Counted from the first letter of the stretch, positions 1-8,365 are shown. The stretch is 64,000 nucleotides of DNA from Anaerolineaceae bacterium (GCA_016124855.1 WGMX01000042.1:1-64000), one strand, 5' to 3'. Made by a program: numbers and translations. The notes: a model not told the origin generated them from the sequence alone.

Positions 1-69
1 ACTCGTTTTCACGAGTGCCACTGCTTCTGCTTTGAATGCTTCGGTTTGGTGCTTTCTGTGTTTGCTCAT
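1..69 (-). CDS. IS3-family transposase OrfA, N-terminal fragment
   Basis: Only the first 23 codons are in the window. They read MSKHRKHQTEAFKAEAVALV and then three more residues. The basic start followed by xxFKAEAVxLV is the helix-turn-helix opening typical of IS3 OrfA (transposase_8 type), which binds the element ends. An AAGGAG-type ribosome site precedes the ATG at 69. The rest of OrfA and the OrfB integrase domain would lie to the left of the window. It could belong to another IS with the same HTH family. Confidence 0.7.
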   Translation of the reverse strand, partial: MSKHRKHQTEAFKAEAVALVKTS

Positions 70-141
70 CGTTTTCTCCTTGCTCCTTCATTAAGCGTAC
101 CTGTGCAATTTCATACTCTCCACTTAATCGGGGCAAGTCCA
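1..141 (-). mobile_element. End of an IS3-type insertion sequence, cut by the window edge
   Basis: The reverse strand from 141 begins TGGACTTGCCCCGATTAAG. This resembles the terminal inverted repeats of IS3-family elements, especially the IS2 type that starts TGGATTTGCCCC. About 70 nt inside this end the first transposase frame starts on the same strand. The other end and the main transposase frame lie outside the window, so the family assignment rests on one terminus and 23 codons. The sequence just beyond 141 belongs to a dispersed noncoding element, so the insertion appears to have truncated that element. Confidence 0.7.
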
Positions 142-560
142 GAAGATTCGGAACAGCTTTTAGTAGCGATCTATTGGCTCTTAGCTCGATACAAAGGCAT
201 TTTGTGTCGACGATGTCCTCGCCGCTGACGACAAAACCATTTTTTATGGCGGCACTGTCAATGGCGGTATGTGAAATATTGCAGTTGATGTTGTTAATTT
301 GCGGTTGGATACCCCTAACCCATACAACAGGGCAAGAGAGCAAAGATAAGTGCGCTGATGATTATTTTACTATAGGTTGAAAGACGATGGGTTACATTTT
401 GGAAGAACATTTTGTAACTCTTTTCGAACGTTTTCACTAACCGTTTTGAGGGACTAGAAAGCGGGTATTTGTTGATAAATGGATAGAAAATGGTAGACAA
501 AGTTTGTAAAAATATACTTTGGAAACTGATGAAAAATCAGGTATTTTAAGAATGATGCAT
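142..560 (-). repeat. Dispersed noncoding element, copy A (core 389-419)
   Basis: No credible gene lies in 142-583. The reverse strand carries a 31-nt core at 389-419, running AGTTACAAAATG...AAAATGTAACCC, identical to cores at 25603-25633 and 50362-50392. Flanking similarity to the 50 kb copy includes GGTTAGTG followed by CGAAAA before the core. About 100-150 nt after the core it includes CATCAACTGCA, then ATTTCA and CCGCC. The copy stops at the insertion-sequence end at 141. Outer limits are approximate. Confidence 0.65.
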
Positions 561-583
561 GACTGTGAAATGGAGCGGTCACG

Positions 584-1519
584 ATGGCGGTCTCAATTCG
601 AATACCGAGCTTGAATAACAGTCCAATTGAGTGGCAAGAAACCCGCCAGCAACAGGGTGCTTCGGCACGGACCCGATTGAGTATGTGGATGGTATTGGTG
701 CTGCTGGTGGGAGCGGTGGTTTCAATTGTACTGACATTGAATAACTTCAATACCCCGACGCAGCAGTTAGCCATTTATGTTATCTGGGTTGTCCATGCGG
801 TGACAGCATCGCGGGCGATTTCGGCCGGCGCAAACGCCATCAGTCGGGAACACGTAGGCAAAACATGGGACTCGCTAGTGCTTACCGGAGTCAGCGCGCG
901 GCAAATCTTAATTGGCAAATGGTTGGGTGTATTAAACCGTGTCTCTCTTTGGATGCTGATTTTCGGGGCTGTGCGGATGGTGATGGTTCCAGTATTTATG
1001 CTGTCGCTATTGTATCGCTACGCATGGTTTAATGGCGGTGTGAGTGTCAGCCAATATTATGGTGATCGTTTGCCTGAGCCAGTTGGATGGATTCCATGGG
1101 CGGCACTACTGGCGGTGGTCATGAGCGGGGTATTAGCCGTACTTGAAGTTGCGGCTTGCACAGCGTTAGGGATGGCGGCCAGCGCATGGACCCGGCGGGG
1201 ATGGACGGCCATGATTGCAGCATTTTGTATCCGGTTAATTCCAGTGGCCCTATTTGGTGGATTTACGCGCTACGAAATTGGTAACGGTCCTTACTGGCGG
1301 ACATTGAGTTTTCCAATTTTATCGTTAGCGGATGCCGGAACTGGCCCATTGTGGCAGCTATCATTACCTTTAACGGGTTGGACCCGTGCGACGCACGGCG
1401 CAGCGCTGCCGGGATTGTTGATGTGTACAGTGATGTTGACGGTCTTTATCGCTGTTTCTTTGTTCGGGATATGGTGGTCGATTCGGCGAGATGGTGCTCT
1501 GGCAAGTGGAAGCCAATGA
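584..1519 (+). CDS. ABC-2-type transporter permease-like membrane protein
   Basis: The 311-residue protein has a basic cytoplasmic N-terminus containing NSPIEWQETR, then six or so hydrophobic segments (about residues 33-52, 60-75, 120-145, 165-190, 200-220 and 280-300). The pattern ISREHVGKTWDSLVLTGVS between early helices is characteristic of ABC-2/ABC-type export permeases, where a coupling helix contacts the ATPase. No ATPase gene follows, so its partner may lie left of the insertion sequence or elsewhere. A GGAG site precedes the ATG. Transported substrate cannot be inferred. Confidence 0.7.
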   Translation: MAVSIRIPSLNNSPIEWQETRQQQGASARTRLSMWMVLVLLVGAVVSIVLTLNNFNTPTQQLAIYVIWVVHAVTASRAISAGANAISREHVGKTWDSLVLTGVSARQILIGKWLGVLNRVSLWMLIFGAVRMVMVPVFMLSLLYRYAWFNGGVSVSQYYGDRLPEPVGWIPWAALLAVVMSGVLAVLEVAACTALGMAASAWTRRGWTAMIAAFCIRLIPVALFGGFTRYEIGNGPYWRTLSFPILSLADAGTGPLWQLSLPLTGWTRATHGAALPGLLMCTVMLTVFIAVSLFGIWWSIRRDGALASGSQ

Positions 1520-1934
1520 GCCAACTTATTGGTACCGGTTTAGCTGTAAATATTGGCAAATTTTGGAAAGTGAAGTGAAATCCGGTATTTTTAAGAGCAG
1601 ATTACAGATAATAATGAAGGCTCAGTGAAACATCATCCTGAATATTGCCTTCGTGTGAGACAACGATGTGCTTTGATGATCGCCAAAAGTCGTTATCTTC
1701 GGTGAAGTGACATCTCATCATGTGGTGTCTTAATGGCATGTGGGTTACAGAGTGGTATGCTTATTGTAGTGATATTCACGCTAGAGTGAAGGCGGGCCGC
1801 GGCAATTGGTTTGTAAAATCTGGTGGCCGGGTAAGGCTCTGTTACCTTATATGAGATGGTCAATTAGACCTTCCAACAACATTAATCATCGGATTATCAG
1901 ATAGTGGGTTTTCTCCCTCAGAAAAGCGCGATCA
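1520..1934. other. 415-bp gap with no gene; partial repeat of upstream sequence
   Basis: No coding frame with a plausible start is visible. Sequence at about 1553-1597 (TTTTGGAAAGTGAAG, then AAATCCGGTATTTTTAAGAG) resembles sequence at about 518-553 upstream of the preceding permease (ACTTTGGAAACTGATG, then AAATCAGGTATTTTAAGAA). A promoter for hxlA presumably lies in the last 100 bp, but no clear -35/-10 pair could be assigned. Confidence 0.5.
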
Positions 1935-2603
1935 TTGAATAGCAATAATTCGAATTCTCATCAACGTCCGTTGCTACAATTGGCGTTGGATGGAACGTTG
2001 GAGCAGGCAGTGGCGGTGCTGGGGCATGTCGCGCCATCAGTCGATATTATTGAACTGGGTACGCCGCTCATTTACCGTGAAGGAATTCGGGTTGCTGCCC
2101 ATATTCGGGACTTGTTTCCGGACGCAACTCTGGTTGCTGATCTCAAAATTATGGATGCGGGTGACGAAGAGGCTAGCATCGCGTTTGAGGTTGGCTGCCG
2201 TTACGTGACAGTCTTAGGAGTGAGCCAGGATCGGACGATTCATGGTGTCGTAGCTGCGGCTAAACGGCATGGCGGCGAAGTCATCGCTGATATGATGCAG
2301 GTCAGTGATGTAGTGGAGCGCGGTCATTATCTACTGGCACTGGGTTGTGATTACCTATGCGTTCATACGGCGTTTGACCAACAGGAATTAGAAACGCCAT
2401 TAGCGACATTGAAGCGGCTGCGTAAGGGATTACCTGATGCACCATTGGCAGTCGCAGGCGGTATTGGATTGCCGACCATTAAGTCTGTGATGAAGCAGTA
2501 TCCCGCAATTGTTGTGGTGGGTGGCGCGATTGCACGGGCAGCTGACCCGGCGGCAGTTGCGATACTTCTGCGCGAGCGAATGGCGGGTATGGCTGAGACC
2601 TAA
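1935..2603 (+). CDS. hxlA: 3-hexulose-6-phosphate synthase
   Basis: The 222-residue protein belongs to the orotidine-5'-phosphate decarboxylase superfamily. It carries LQLALDG, DIIELGTPL, the metal-binding VADLKIMDAGDEE, and phosphate-binding VAGGIG and VVGGAI near the C-terminus. In this family hexulose-6-phosphate synthase condenses formaldehyde with ribulose 5-phosphate, or runs in reverse to make ribulose 5-phosphate. The next gene encodes the matching isomerase, which favours this over keto-gulonate-phosphate decarboxylase. The start is a TTG; no upstream in-frame ATG fits. Confidence 0.88.
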   Translation: MNSNNSNSHQRPLLQLALDGTLEQAVAVLGHVAPSVDIIELGTPLIYREGIRVAAHIRDLFPDATLVADLKIMDAGDEEASIAFEVGCRYVTVLGVSQDRTIHGVVAAAKRHGGEVIADMMQVSDVVERGHYLLALGCDYLCVHTAFDQQELETPLATLKRLRKGLPDAPLAVAGGIGLPTIKSVMKQYPAIVVVGGAIARAADPAAVAILLRERMAGMAET

Positions 2604-2626
2604 ATCAACAAAAAAGAGTTGAAGTC

Positions 2627-3193
2627 ATGACGGGTTTTCAAAAGTGGGTTGATGTGGTGGTGGACGAGGTGTCAGCGGCATTGAAGACTGTTTCAGCCGA
2701 TGAAGTCGCCGAGTTACAGCGTGAGATCATGGGCGCGAAACGCATCTTTATTGCTGGCAAAGGACGTTCAGGATTATTCATGCGCGCATTCGCGATGCGG
2801 CTGATGCATCTGGGTTTGCATGTGTATGTCGTTGATGATGTGACGACACCGGGCATCGCTGCGGATGATGTGCTAATCATGGCATCCGGTTCGGGAAGGA
2901 CTGCCTCATTGGTGCATTATGCCAGCAAAGCCAAAGAGATTGGTGCTTCGGTAGCGTTAATCACGGCCTATCCAGATTCACCTGTTGGACACCACGCTGA
3001 CAAAGTGGTTCGTATCCCAGCGCCGACCTCTAAAGTTGAAGCCAGCAGCAGTGAACCGCACTCCGCGCAGCCGATGGCGAATCTATTTGAGCAAACATTG
3101 GTGCTGATGCTCGATATTTGCACACTGCAATTGATGAAAGCGCTAAGTAAAACAGGCGAGCAAATGTTTGCCCGCCACGCGAATCTGGAATGA
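2627..3193 (+). CDS. hxlB: 6-phospho-3-hexuloisomerase
   Basis: This 188-residue SIS-domain protein interconverts hexulose 6-phosphate and fructose 6-phosphate. The family pattern is clear: IFIAGKGRSGLFMRAFAMRL near residue 37, a central SGSGRT phosphate-binding loop near 85, and a C-terminal FEQTLVLMLD helix. It starts 23 bp after hxlA behind a GAG-containing ribosome site, so the two are very likely cotranscribed. Together they allow formaldehyde capture, or production of pentose phosphate from fructose 6-phosphate where the oxidative pentose pathway is missing. Confidence 0.9.
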   Translation: MTGFQKWVDVVVDEVSAALKTVSADEVAELQREIMGAKRIFIAGKGRSGLFMRAFAMRLMHLGLHVYVVDDVTTPGIAADDVLIMASGSGRTASLVHYASKAKEIGASVALITAYPDSPVGHHADKVVRIPAPTSKVEASSSEPHSAQPMANLFEQTLVLMLDICTLQLMKALSKTGEQMFARHANLE

Positions 3194-3195
3194 AA

Positions 3196-3948
3196 TTAAA
3201 TGCGTTTGGCTAACCAGCGGATGGCTTGCTGCCAGAGTTGAGCATAACCGCTCCATGCGAGGAAGGGCGGCGGACACCAATGCGGGCCGATGTCGGATGC
3301 CCAAATCAATGTGCGGCCTTGACCAACCGTTTGGACGGCAAGTAATGGGTCATTGCCAGCGCTAACGATCAAATGTGCTTCGGGCTTGAGCATCAGTTCG
3401 TTGTAACCAAGCAGTGGCGGCCATTCACCTGTGATGCCGGACACAATGGGATGGTTTGCGTCAATCAGTGTAGCGACAACCCCTTCCGGCGTTTCTACAC
3501 GATCATCAAAGGTATATAGGTTGACGGGCAAGATTGCTTCAATCGGCGAGCGATAATACTTGGCTGAGGCGTTGATGCCGGAAAATGACAAATAACCGCC
3601 GCACATGCCGAGTCCGCCACCGTTTTCAGTCCATGTTTGCAAGAGCTTGAGGCGGTTAGGGACGATTTTCCCAGCCGAAGTATCCGGATGCAGCAAGAAT
3701 GTATTCGCGCCGATGTCGCTAAGGAGGATGACATCGTAGGGTTTCAAATCCTCTAATTGGGTAGGGAAGGATGCGGCGGCGATATGACTGGGCATATGAC
3801 CGAACTCAAACTCATCAGCAGCGAGGGCTTGCACGAGATAGCCTGTGCCAACGCTGTATTCGGTACTTGAGAAGAAGTCCCAACCTTTGACATGGGTGCT
3901 GGTGGACACCCATGATTCCCCAACCAGTAAAACACGTATTTTGCTCAT
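3196..3948 (-). CDS. GATase1-like protein (putative glutamine amidotransferase fold)
   Basis: The 250-residue protein starts MSKIRVLLVGESW and contains YDVILLSDIGANTF and the nucleophile-elbow-like GGGLGMCGGYLSFSG around residue 110. It ends with VGQGRTLIWASDIGPHW. This matches the GATase1-like family PF07090, whose biochemical role is poorly known. The Cys of GMCGG sits where class I amidotransferases have their nucleophile. It is the last gene of a minus-strand sugar locus, so a role in sugar or polyol metabolism is possible but not shown. Confidence 0.7.
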   Translation of the reverse strand: MSKIRVLLVGESWVSTSTHVKGWDFFSSTEYSVGTGYLVQALAADEFEFGHMPSHIAAASFPTQLEDLKPYDVILLSDIGANTFLLHPDTSAGKIVPNRLKLLQTWTENGGGLGMCGGYLSFSGINASAKYYRSPIEAILPVNLYTFDDRVETPEGVVATLIDANHPIVSGITGEWPPLLGYNELMLKPEAHLIVSAGNDPLLAVQTVGQGRTLIWASDIGPHWCPPPFLAWSGYAQLWQQAIRWLAKRI

Positions 3949-3984
3949 TTTAGTTAAACACTTTCGCTAAGATGTCATTTTAAC

Positions 3985-4006
3985 GGGCGAGATTAAGATC
4001 GCCCCT
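3985..4006. repeat. Short REP-like palindrome
   Basis: GGGCGA and TCGCCC flank an 8-nt loop, followed by CTACAA; read on the minus strand it begins TTGTAGGGGCGATC. It sits between two minus-strand genes, with no T-run. The form resembles short intergenic REP-like palindromes; a second, different one opens with GTAGGG at 50180. Confidence 0.5.
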
Positions 4007-4026
4007 ACAATAAATACGGTTTTCAA

Positions 4027-4995
4027 TTAGTGGCTATCCGAACGCAGATCAAGCCACGCAGATATTTCCGGTGAAAGATGATGTTCCAGCGCTTCGATGT
4101 TGGCGGCGAATTCTTGACCATTTTGGCAGCCGACCAGCGCATAAATGTCGAGTGGTTGACTCATGACGTAGGCCATCGCGACCTGCGGAATCGAGAGGCC
4201 AGTTTCCGCGCCGTACTGTTTGACACGATCCAGCCTTTTAAAGTTGTCTTCCGAGCAGTAACAATCTACACAGAGTTTGTCGAAGTATTCGGTGAATGTG
4301 TCGAGGTTATCACGCGAGAAGCGACCGGAGAAAAAGCCGCCGGCGAGGCTCGACCATGTGAACAGCGGCATGTGGTGCTGCTCGTAATAGGCGCGGGCTT
4401 CGGCATTTTTCGGGCCGCTGATGGTGATGCATTTGGGCCACGGTTCTTTGATTTGATCAGCAAGGCTAAAGTTCGGGCTGCTGGCGGTAAAGCCCTGCAA
4501 GCCATGAGCCTTCGCATATTCATTGGCCTCTTGAACGCGTGAATGTGTCCAGTTGGAGCCGCCAAAGGCATGAATGCGTCCTGCTTTGAGATGTTCATTC
4601 AGCACTTCGACAATCGGGCCAACTGGAACATCAGGATTATCCCGATGAAGTAAATAAAGGTCGATGTAATCCGTTTTCATGCGGGCTAATGAATCAAATA
4701 TATCGGAGGTGATGTCGTGAGGGGTAACGCGTTGACGATCCGGGCTGAGGTGCGCACCTTTGCCGATGATGACGACTTTGTCACGTTCGCCCATGTGTTC
4801 CAGCCATTTGCCAAAAGCCCGTTCGACATCGCCGTTGCCATATACGTGGGCGGTGTCGAAGGTGTTGCCGCCGAGGGCATAAACATCATCCAAAAGTTTG
4901 AAGCTGTAATCTAGTTTATTTGTGCCAATCGGGATCGTTCCCTGCACCAGCCGCGAAACCGGTTTGTCGATACCGGGCAGTTTGCCGTATTGCAT
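4027..4995 (-). CDS. Aldo/keto reductase
   Basis: This 322-residue NAD(P)H-dependent oxidoreductase has the AKR barrel signatures. FDTAHVYGNG carries the catalytic Asp and Tyr, VVIIGKG the Lys, and YIDLYLLHRDNP the His. FGGSNW follows mid-protein, and a VGCQN segment near the end is the likely cofactor loop. AKRs interconvert sugar or polyol carbonyls and alcohols. It follows a Gfo/Idh/MocA gene by 28 bp in the same operon as a carbohydrate importer, so it probably acts on the imported substrate or its product. Confidence 0.9.
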   Translation of the reverse strand: MQYGKLPGIDKPVSRLVQGTIPIGTNKLDYSFKLLDDVYALGGNTFDTAHVYGNGDVERAFGKWLEHMGERDKVVIIGKGAHLSPDRQRVTPHDITSDIFDSLARMKTDYIDLYLLHRDNPDVPVGPIVEVLNEHLKAGRIHAFGGSNWTHSRVQEANEYAKAHGLQGFTASSPNFSLADQIKEPWPKCITISGPKNAEARAYYEQHHMPLFTWSSLAGGFFSGRFSRDNLDTFTEYFDKLCVDCYCSEDNFKRLDRVKQYGAETGLSIPQVAMAYVMSQPLDIYALVGCQNGQEFAANIEALEHHLSPEISAWLDLRSDSH

Positions 4996-5023
4996 CGTTG
5001 GTCATCCTTTTAAAAAATGCTTA

Positions 5024-6004
5024 TTATTCGGTCGGATATTTGAGTCCCCATTGGGAACGAATTGTATCCATTGTCTGCATGATTGTCAGCGATTCATCCA
5101 GCGGCATGGTATTACTTTCGATTTTGCCCGCGCGAACACAAGCCGCCACTTCGATGGCTTCGTGCGGGTAGCCGTTGCCGAGATGAGGAACGTCAAGTGT
5201 TTCGGTGGGTTTGCCGTTCGTACTGACGATGAGTTTTTGTCCGTGCCACCAATCGGGAATGCGGATTGAGCCATCTGTGCCGTAAATAATGGCTTCGTGG
5301 GCAGTGTTGGTTCGGCTAGCGGATGAGAGCAGTGCAAGCTGGCCTTGATCGTAACTGAACACGATGGCGTTTTGGTCATCAGCACCGGTTTCGCTGAAAT
5401 GGGCCTGCGCATTAATGGTTTTGGGTGTGCCGAACAGCGCAAACGCCAATGATATCGGGTAAATACCGACGTCCAGAAGTGCGCCGCCGCCGAGTGCTAA
5501 ATCGAACAACCGGCTATTGGGATTGTAGTTGGTACGAAAGCCGAAATCGGCATTTAACATGCGAACTTCACCAATCGCGCCGCTGGCGATGAGTTCACGC
5601 GCGCGGACGATAGCTGGTAAGAACCGTGACCACATGGCTTCCATCAAAAAGACTTTTTTCTGACGCGAGAGGCTAATCATTTGTTGGGCTTCGGCGGCGT
5701 TGATGGCGAATGGTTTTTCGACCAGTACCGCTTTGCCGGCGTTCAAGCAGAGCAGGGTATTGTCCTTGTGAAAAGGATGGGGCGTGGCAATATAGATGGC
5801 TTCGACTTCGGGATCGCTGGCTAAGGCTTCGTAGCTGGCGTGACGGTTTGGTGCTTTGAATTCGTCAGCGAACTTATCGGCTGATGCCTGAGTGCGCGAA
5901 CCGACGGCGACCAACTGCGCGTCCGAAAGCACCGATAAGCCTGTAGCGAATTTGTGGGCGATGCCGCCTGTGCCGAGAATACCCCAGCGAAATGGTGTGG
6001 TCAT
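5024..6004 (-). CDS. Gfo/Idh/MocA family oxidoreductase
   Basis: The 326-residue protein has an N-terminal Rossmann fold (WGILGTGGIAHKFATGL), then VEAIYIATPHPFH and VLVEKPFAINAAEA with the conserved EKP lysine. The C-terminal substrate domain follows, including GGGALLDVGIYPISLA. Family members oxidise or reduce sugars, inositols and related cyclic polyols with NAD(P). The start was set at 6004 because GGAGGACAC lies directly upstream; an in-frame ATG seven codons earlier lacks such a site. A hairpin with a short T-run separates it from the permease gene. Confidence 0.9.
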   Translation of the reverse strand: MTTPFRWGILGTGGIAHKFATGLSVLSDAQLVAVGSRTQASADKFADEFKAPNRHASYEALASDPEVEAIYIATPHPFHKDNTLLCLNAGKAVLVEKPFAINAAEAQQMISLSRQKKVFLMEAMWSRFLPAIVRARELIASGAIGEVRMLNADFGFRTNYNPNSRLFDLALGGGALLDVGIYPISLAFALFGTPKTINAQAHFSETGADDQNAIVFSYDQGQLALLSSASRTNTAHEAIIYGTDGSIRIPDWWHGQKLIVSTNGKPTETLDVPHLGNGYPHEAIEVAACVRAGKIESNTMPLDESLTIMQTMDTIRSQWGLKYPTE

Positions 6005-6025
6005 GTGTCCTCCGGTGCTGCTCAT

Positions 6026-6052
6026 AAAAGAAGGCGCTCAGGTTGCGCCTTC
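6026..6052 (-). terminator. Hairpin plus short T-run between permease and oxidoreductase genes
   Basis: GAAGGCGC (6030-6037) and GCGCCTTC (6045-6052) form an 8-bp GC-rich stem. On the minus strand the stem is followed by TTTTAT. It lies just downstream of the second permease and about 25 bp before the oxidoreductase start, so it could partly terminate the transporter transcript and lower expression of the enzyme genes. Confidence 0.6.
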
Positions 6053-6108
6053 CAACATATACAGTATCCAGAATTGGTCGGTCTTTCAAGTCGGGTGGAT
6101 TGAATCCA

Positions 6109-7140
6109 TTAGCCCTTAACCGCACCAACCAAAATACCTTTGGCGATGTAACGTTCCAAGATGATTGCTAATACGATAATCGGGGCAATCATAATCGTGA
6201 CCAGCACCGAAATATTCCACCACTGTGGACCGCGCGTGGCATTTTGTGCCGCAATCAACAAGGGCATGGTTTGGGTATCCGCGCCGCTGAGGAACAGGGC
6301 CATCGTATATTCATTCCACGCGAAGACTAGTACGATTAAGAAGGTGGCCACTAAACCGGGCATTGAAAGCGGCAAAATGATGCGCCACAGCACTTGATAG
6401 CGGGTTGCGCCATCAATGAAAGCACTTTCTTCCAGTTCAAGCGGAATCCCATGAAAATAATCTCGCAAGAACCAAACCGCTAAGGGCAGATGTGCAGCAG
6501 TGTAAGCGATGATTAGACCCGTTTGGGTGTTTAATAGGCCGAGCTGTTGAAACATGACATATATCGGTATGATGACAGCGACCGGTGGTAACATGCGCTG
6601 GGAGACGAGCCAAAAAGCGATGTCATTGTTGCCGAGGCTGCGGGTGAAACGGCGACCGAGTGTTTGGGCAAGAATGAAAAAGACTACAAGCCCGATTACC
6701 ACTCCAGCAGGCCATGGCAAGCCAACGACGATTAATATCGCCGACAGTAACACACACAGCGCGAATAAGCCGATGAGTCCCAGTTTAGGTTTGTATTCAA
6801 AGCGGGTTAACGCATAGGACGCGCAGGCCCCTAAAAGCAGTGAACCGACGGCGCTTAATATGCCAACCACAAGCGTATTGATGAATGGACGGCTGACGAA
6901 TTTGTCGCCTGCTTCAACTAGCAGATAGTGCCATGCATCGAGACGCGGTTGAAAATCCACGAAGGGCAAATAGCGCGGGCCGTTATCGACATCGGGCTGA
7001 ATCTTGAAGGCGGTGATGACTAACCAGTACAGAATAAAGATGACAAAAAACGCCCATAAGCCGAGGATGATGTATGAGATCAACATCCGAAAGGGCGAAG
7101 GTTCAAAAGGTCGTTTTGATATAAAAAGTTGTTTAATCAT
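6109..7140 (-). CDS. Carbohydrate ABC transporter permease, MalG-type
   Basis: The 343-residue inner-membrane permease has the binding-protein-dependent transport EAA loop (ELEESAFIDGATRYQVLWRI) that docks to the ATPase. SQRMLPPVAVIIPIY is also typical of MalG-like subunits. It is longer than the usual 270-300 residues: about 55 extra residues with two hydrophobic stretches (near 120-170) sit between ALTRFEYK and DIAFW. It overlaps the upstream permease by 4 bp (ATGA), indicating translational coupling. No ATP-binding subunit is in the locus, so a shared MsmK-type ATPase is expected elsewhere. Confidence 0.93.
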   Translation of the reverse strand: MIKQLFISKRPFEPSPFRMLISYIILGLWAFFVIFILYWLVITAFKIQPDVDNGPRYLPFVDFQPRLDAWHYLLVEAGDKFVSRPFINTLVVGILSAVGSLLLGACASYALTRFEYKPKLGLIGLFALCVLLSAILIVVGLPWPAGVVIGLVVFFILAQTLGRRFTRSLGNNDIAFWLVSQRMLPPVAVIIPIYVMFQQLGLLNTQTGLIIAYTAAHLPLAVWFLRDYFHGIPLELEESAFIDGATRYQVLWRIILPLSMPGLVATFLIVLVFAWNEYTMALFLSGADTQTMPLLIAAQNATRGPQWWNISVLVTIMIAPIIVLAIILERYIAKGILVGAVKG

Positions 7141-8303
7141 CCTAGCAGCTCCAACAAACGGCGGCGTACAAAATTGACAAATACGGTGGCGGTGAACGTT
7201 ACAATAATAAGCAGTAAGTAAGAGAGCGCCGCTGATCCGCCGAGGTCACTGGAACGCCAACTAACGTAAGACTGTAAGGTCAGCGTCTCAGTAGCTGTGC
7301 CGGGTCCGCCTCCCGTCAAAATGTTGGGCATGTCGATGATTTTGAAGGCTTCGATCATGCGAATGAGGATAACCGTGGCGCTTACAGGGATGATTTCCGG
7401 TAAGGTGATGTAGCGGAACAGTTGTAAACCCGTTGCGCCATCAACAGAAGCGGCTTCAATGGTTTCACGGGATACGCCTTCCAGAGCCGCCAACAAAATG
7501 ATGAACATGAAGGGTGTCCACTGCCACGTATCACCGATGACGACGGCGAGACGTGCTGTGTCGGCTTGTCCTAGCCACGACATTCCGCCTAGTCCAAGCG
7601 CTTGCCAGATGGGCGACAGCGGTCCTTTGCCGGTATCGGTGACCATCTTGAACAGGAAGCCGATGCCAACAGGGGTAATCATCATGGGCAGCAAGAAAAT
7701 GACGCGGAAGAAACGCTTTATAGGCAGGTTTTGAACCAGCAGCATGGCTAAACCCAAGCCGATGAGATATTGCAGCGTAACACCGCCCAATACAAAGATC
7801 AAAGTTACGACCAGCGTACCGGGCAGACCTTCGCCGTTCAATGTGGCAGCCATTAAATAGGCTAGGGCCGAAGTGAAAATGACGGTGATAATGCGCATGA
7901 CTAAGCCGAAACCAGTTAGTTTAGGGCTGCGGCTATAGCGGTAAAGCATATAAAGCAAAAAGCCGACGAATGCGGCTAATAATAGGCCAGTGGTAATCGG
8001 CAGCGTACCAATTTTGCCTAAAAAGTGGCGTTGTTCGCTGCCAAAAAGTAATTTGTTGTAATTAAAAAATCCAATGAAATTTATTTCGAAGCCGCCCTTC
8101 ACAAATTTGAAGCGTGAGAAGGACAGGTAAAGCGATACCAATAATGGGAAGATCGCCATAACCAAAACAACAGAAATGCCGGGAAGCAACAGCACATAAC
8201 GCGCCCATGCGTCCAGTTTGGCAACTAAGCGAGCAACGGCTGAGTGTTGCACATCTGACGGGTCGAGATACAGACTATTTTTTGCTTTATTGTCCACTTG
8301 CAT
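7137..8303 (-). CDS. Carbohydrate ABC transporter permease, MalF-type
   Basis: The 388-residue permease has a cytoplasmic N-terminus, a first membrane segment (YVLLLPGISVVLVMAIFPLL), a periplasmic stretch with FIGFFNYNKLLFG, and the EAA loop EAASVDGATGLQLFRYITLP. An insertion of roughly 75 residues with two extra hydrophobic segments (about residues 105-165) is present compared with ordinary MalF-like subunits, mirroring the insertion in its partner. A GGAGA ribosome site precedes the ATG at 8303. The two permeases presumably form the heterodimeric channel for the upstream binding protein. Confidence 0.92.
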   Translation of the reverse strand: MQVDNKAKNSLYLDPSDVQHSAVARLVAKLDAWARYVLLLPGISVVLVMAIFPLLVSLYLSFSRFKFVKGGFEINFIGFFNYNKLLFGSEQRHFLGKIGTLPITTGLLLAAFVGFLLYMLYRYSRSPKLTGFGLVMRIITVIFTSALAYLMAATLNGEGLPGTLVVTLIFVLGGVTLQYLIGLGLAMLLVQNLPIKRFFRVIFLLPMMITPVGIGFLFKMVTDTGKGPLSPIWQALGLGGMSWLGQADTARLAVVIGDTWQWTPFMFIILLAALEGVSRETIEAASVDGATGLQLFRYITLPEIIPVSATVILIRMIEAFKIIDMPNILTGGGPGTATETLTLQSYVSWRSSDLGGSAALSYLLLIIVTFTATVFVNFVRRRLLELLG

Positions 8304-8326
8304 GGGGAATCTCCATCAACTAAATG

Positions 8327-8365
8327 GCGAACACTCCGGTCGCGCGAGGCAGCCGGAGTGTTCGC
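8327..8365 (-). promoter_or_regulatory. Strong intercistronic hairpin after the binding-protein gene
   Basis: Perfect 13-bp arms GCGAACACTCCGG (8327-8339) and CCGGAGTGTTCGC (8353-8365) enclose a 13-nt loop between the binding-protein stop and the first permease start. No T-run follows on the minus strand. In other ABC operons such hairpins protect the binding-protein part of the mRNA and give it higher expression than the permeases. That role is inferred here. Confidence 0.7.

Noticed and set aside
36-380. Plus-strand frame of 114 codons at the left edge
   Set aside because: It runs antisense through the IS end and the noncoding element, has no ribosome site and no recognisable domain.
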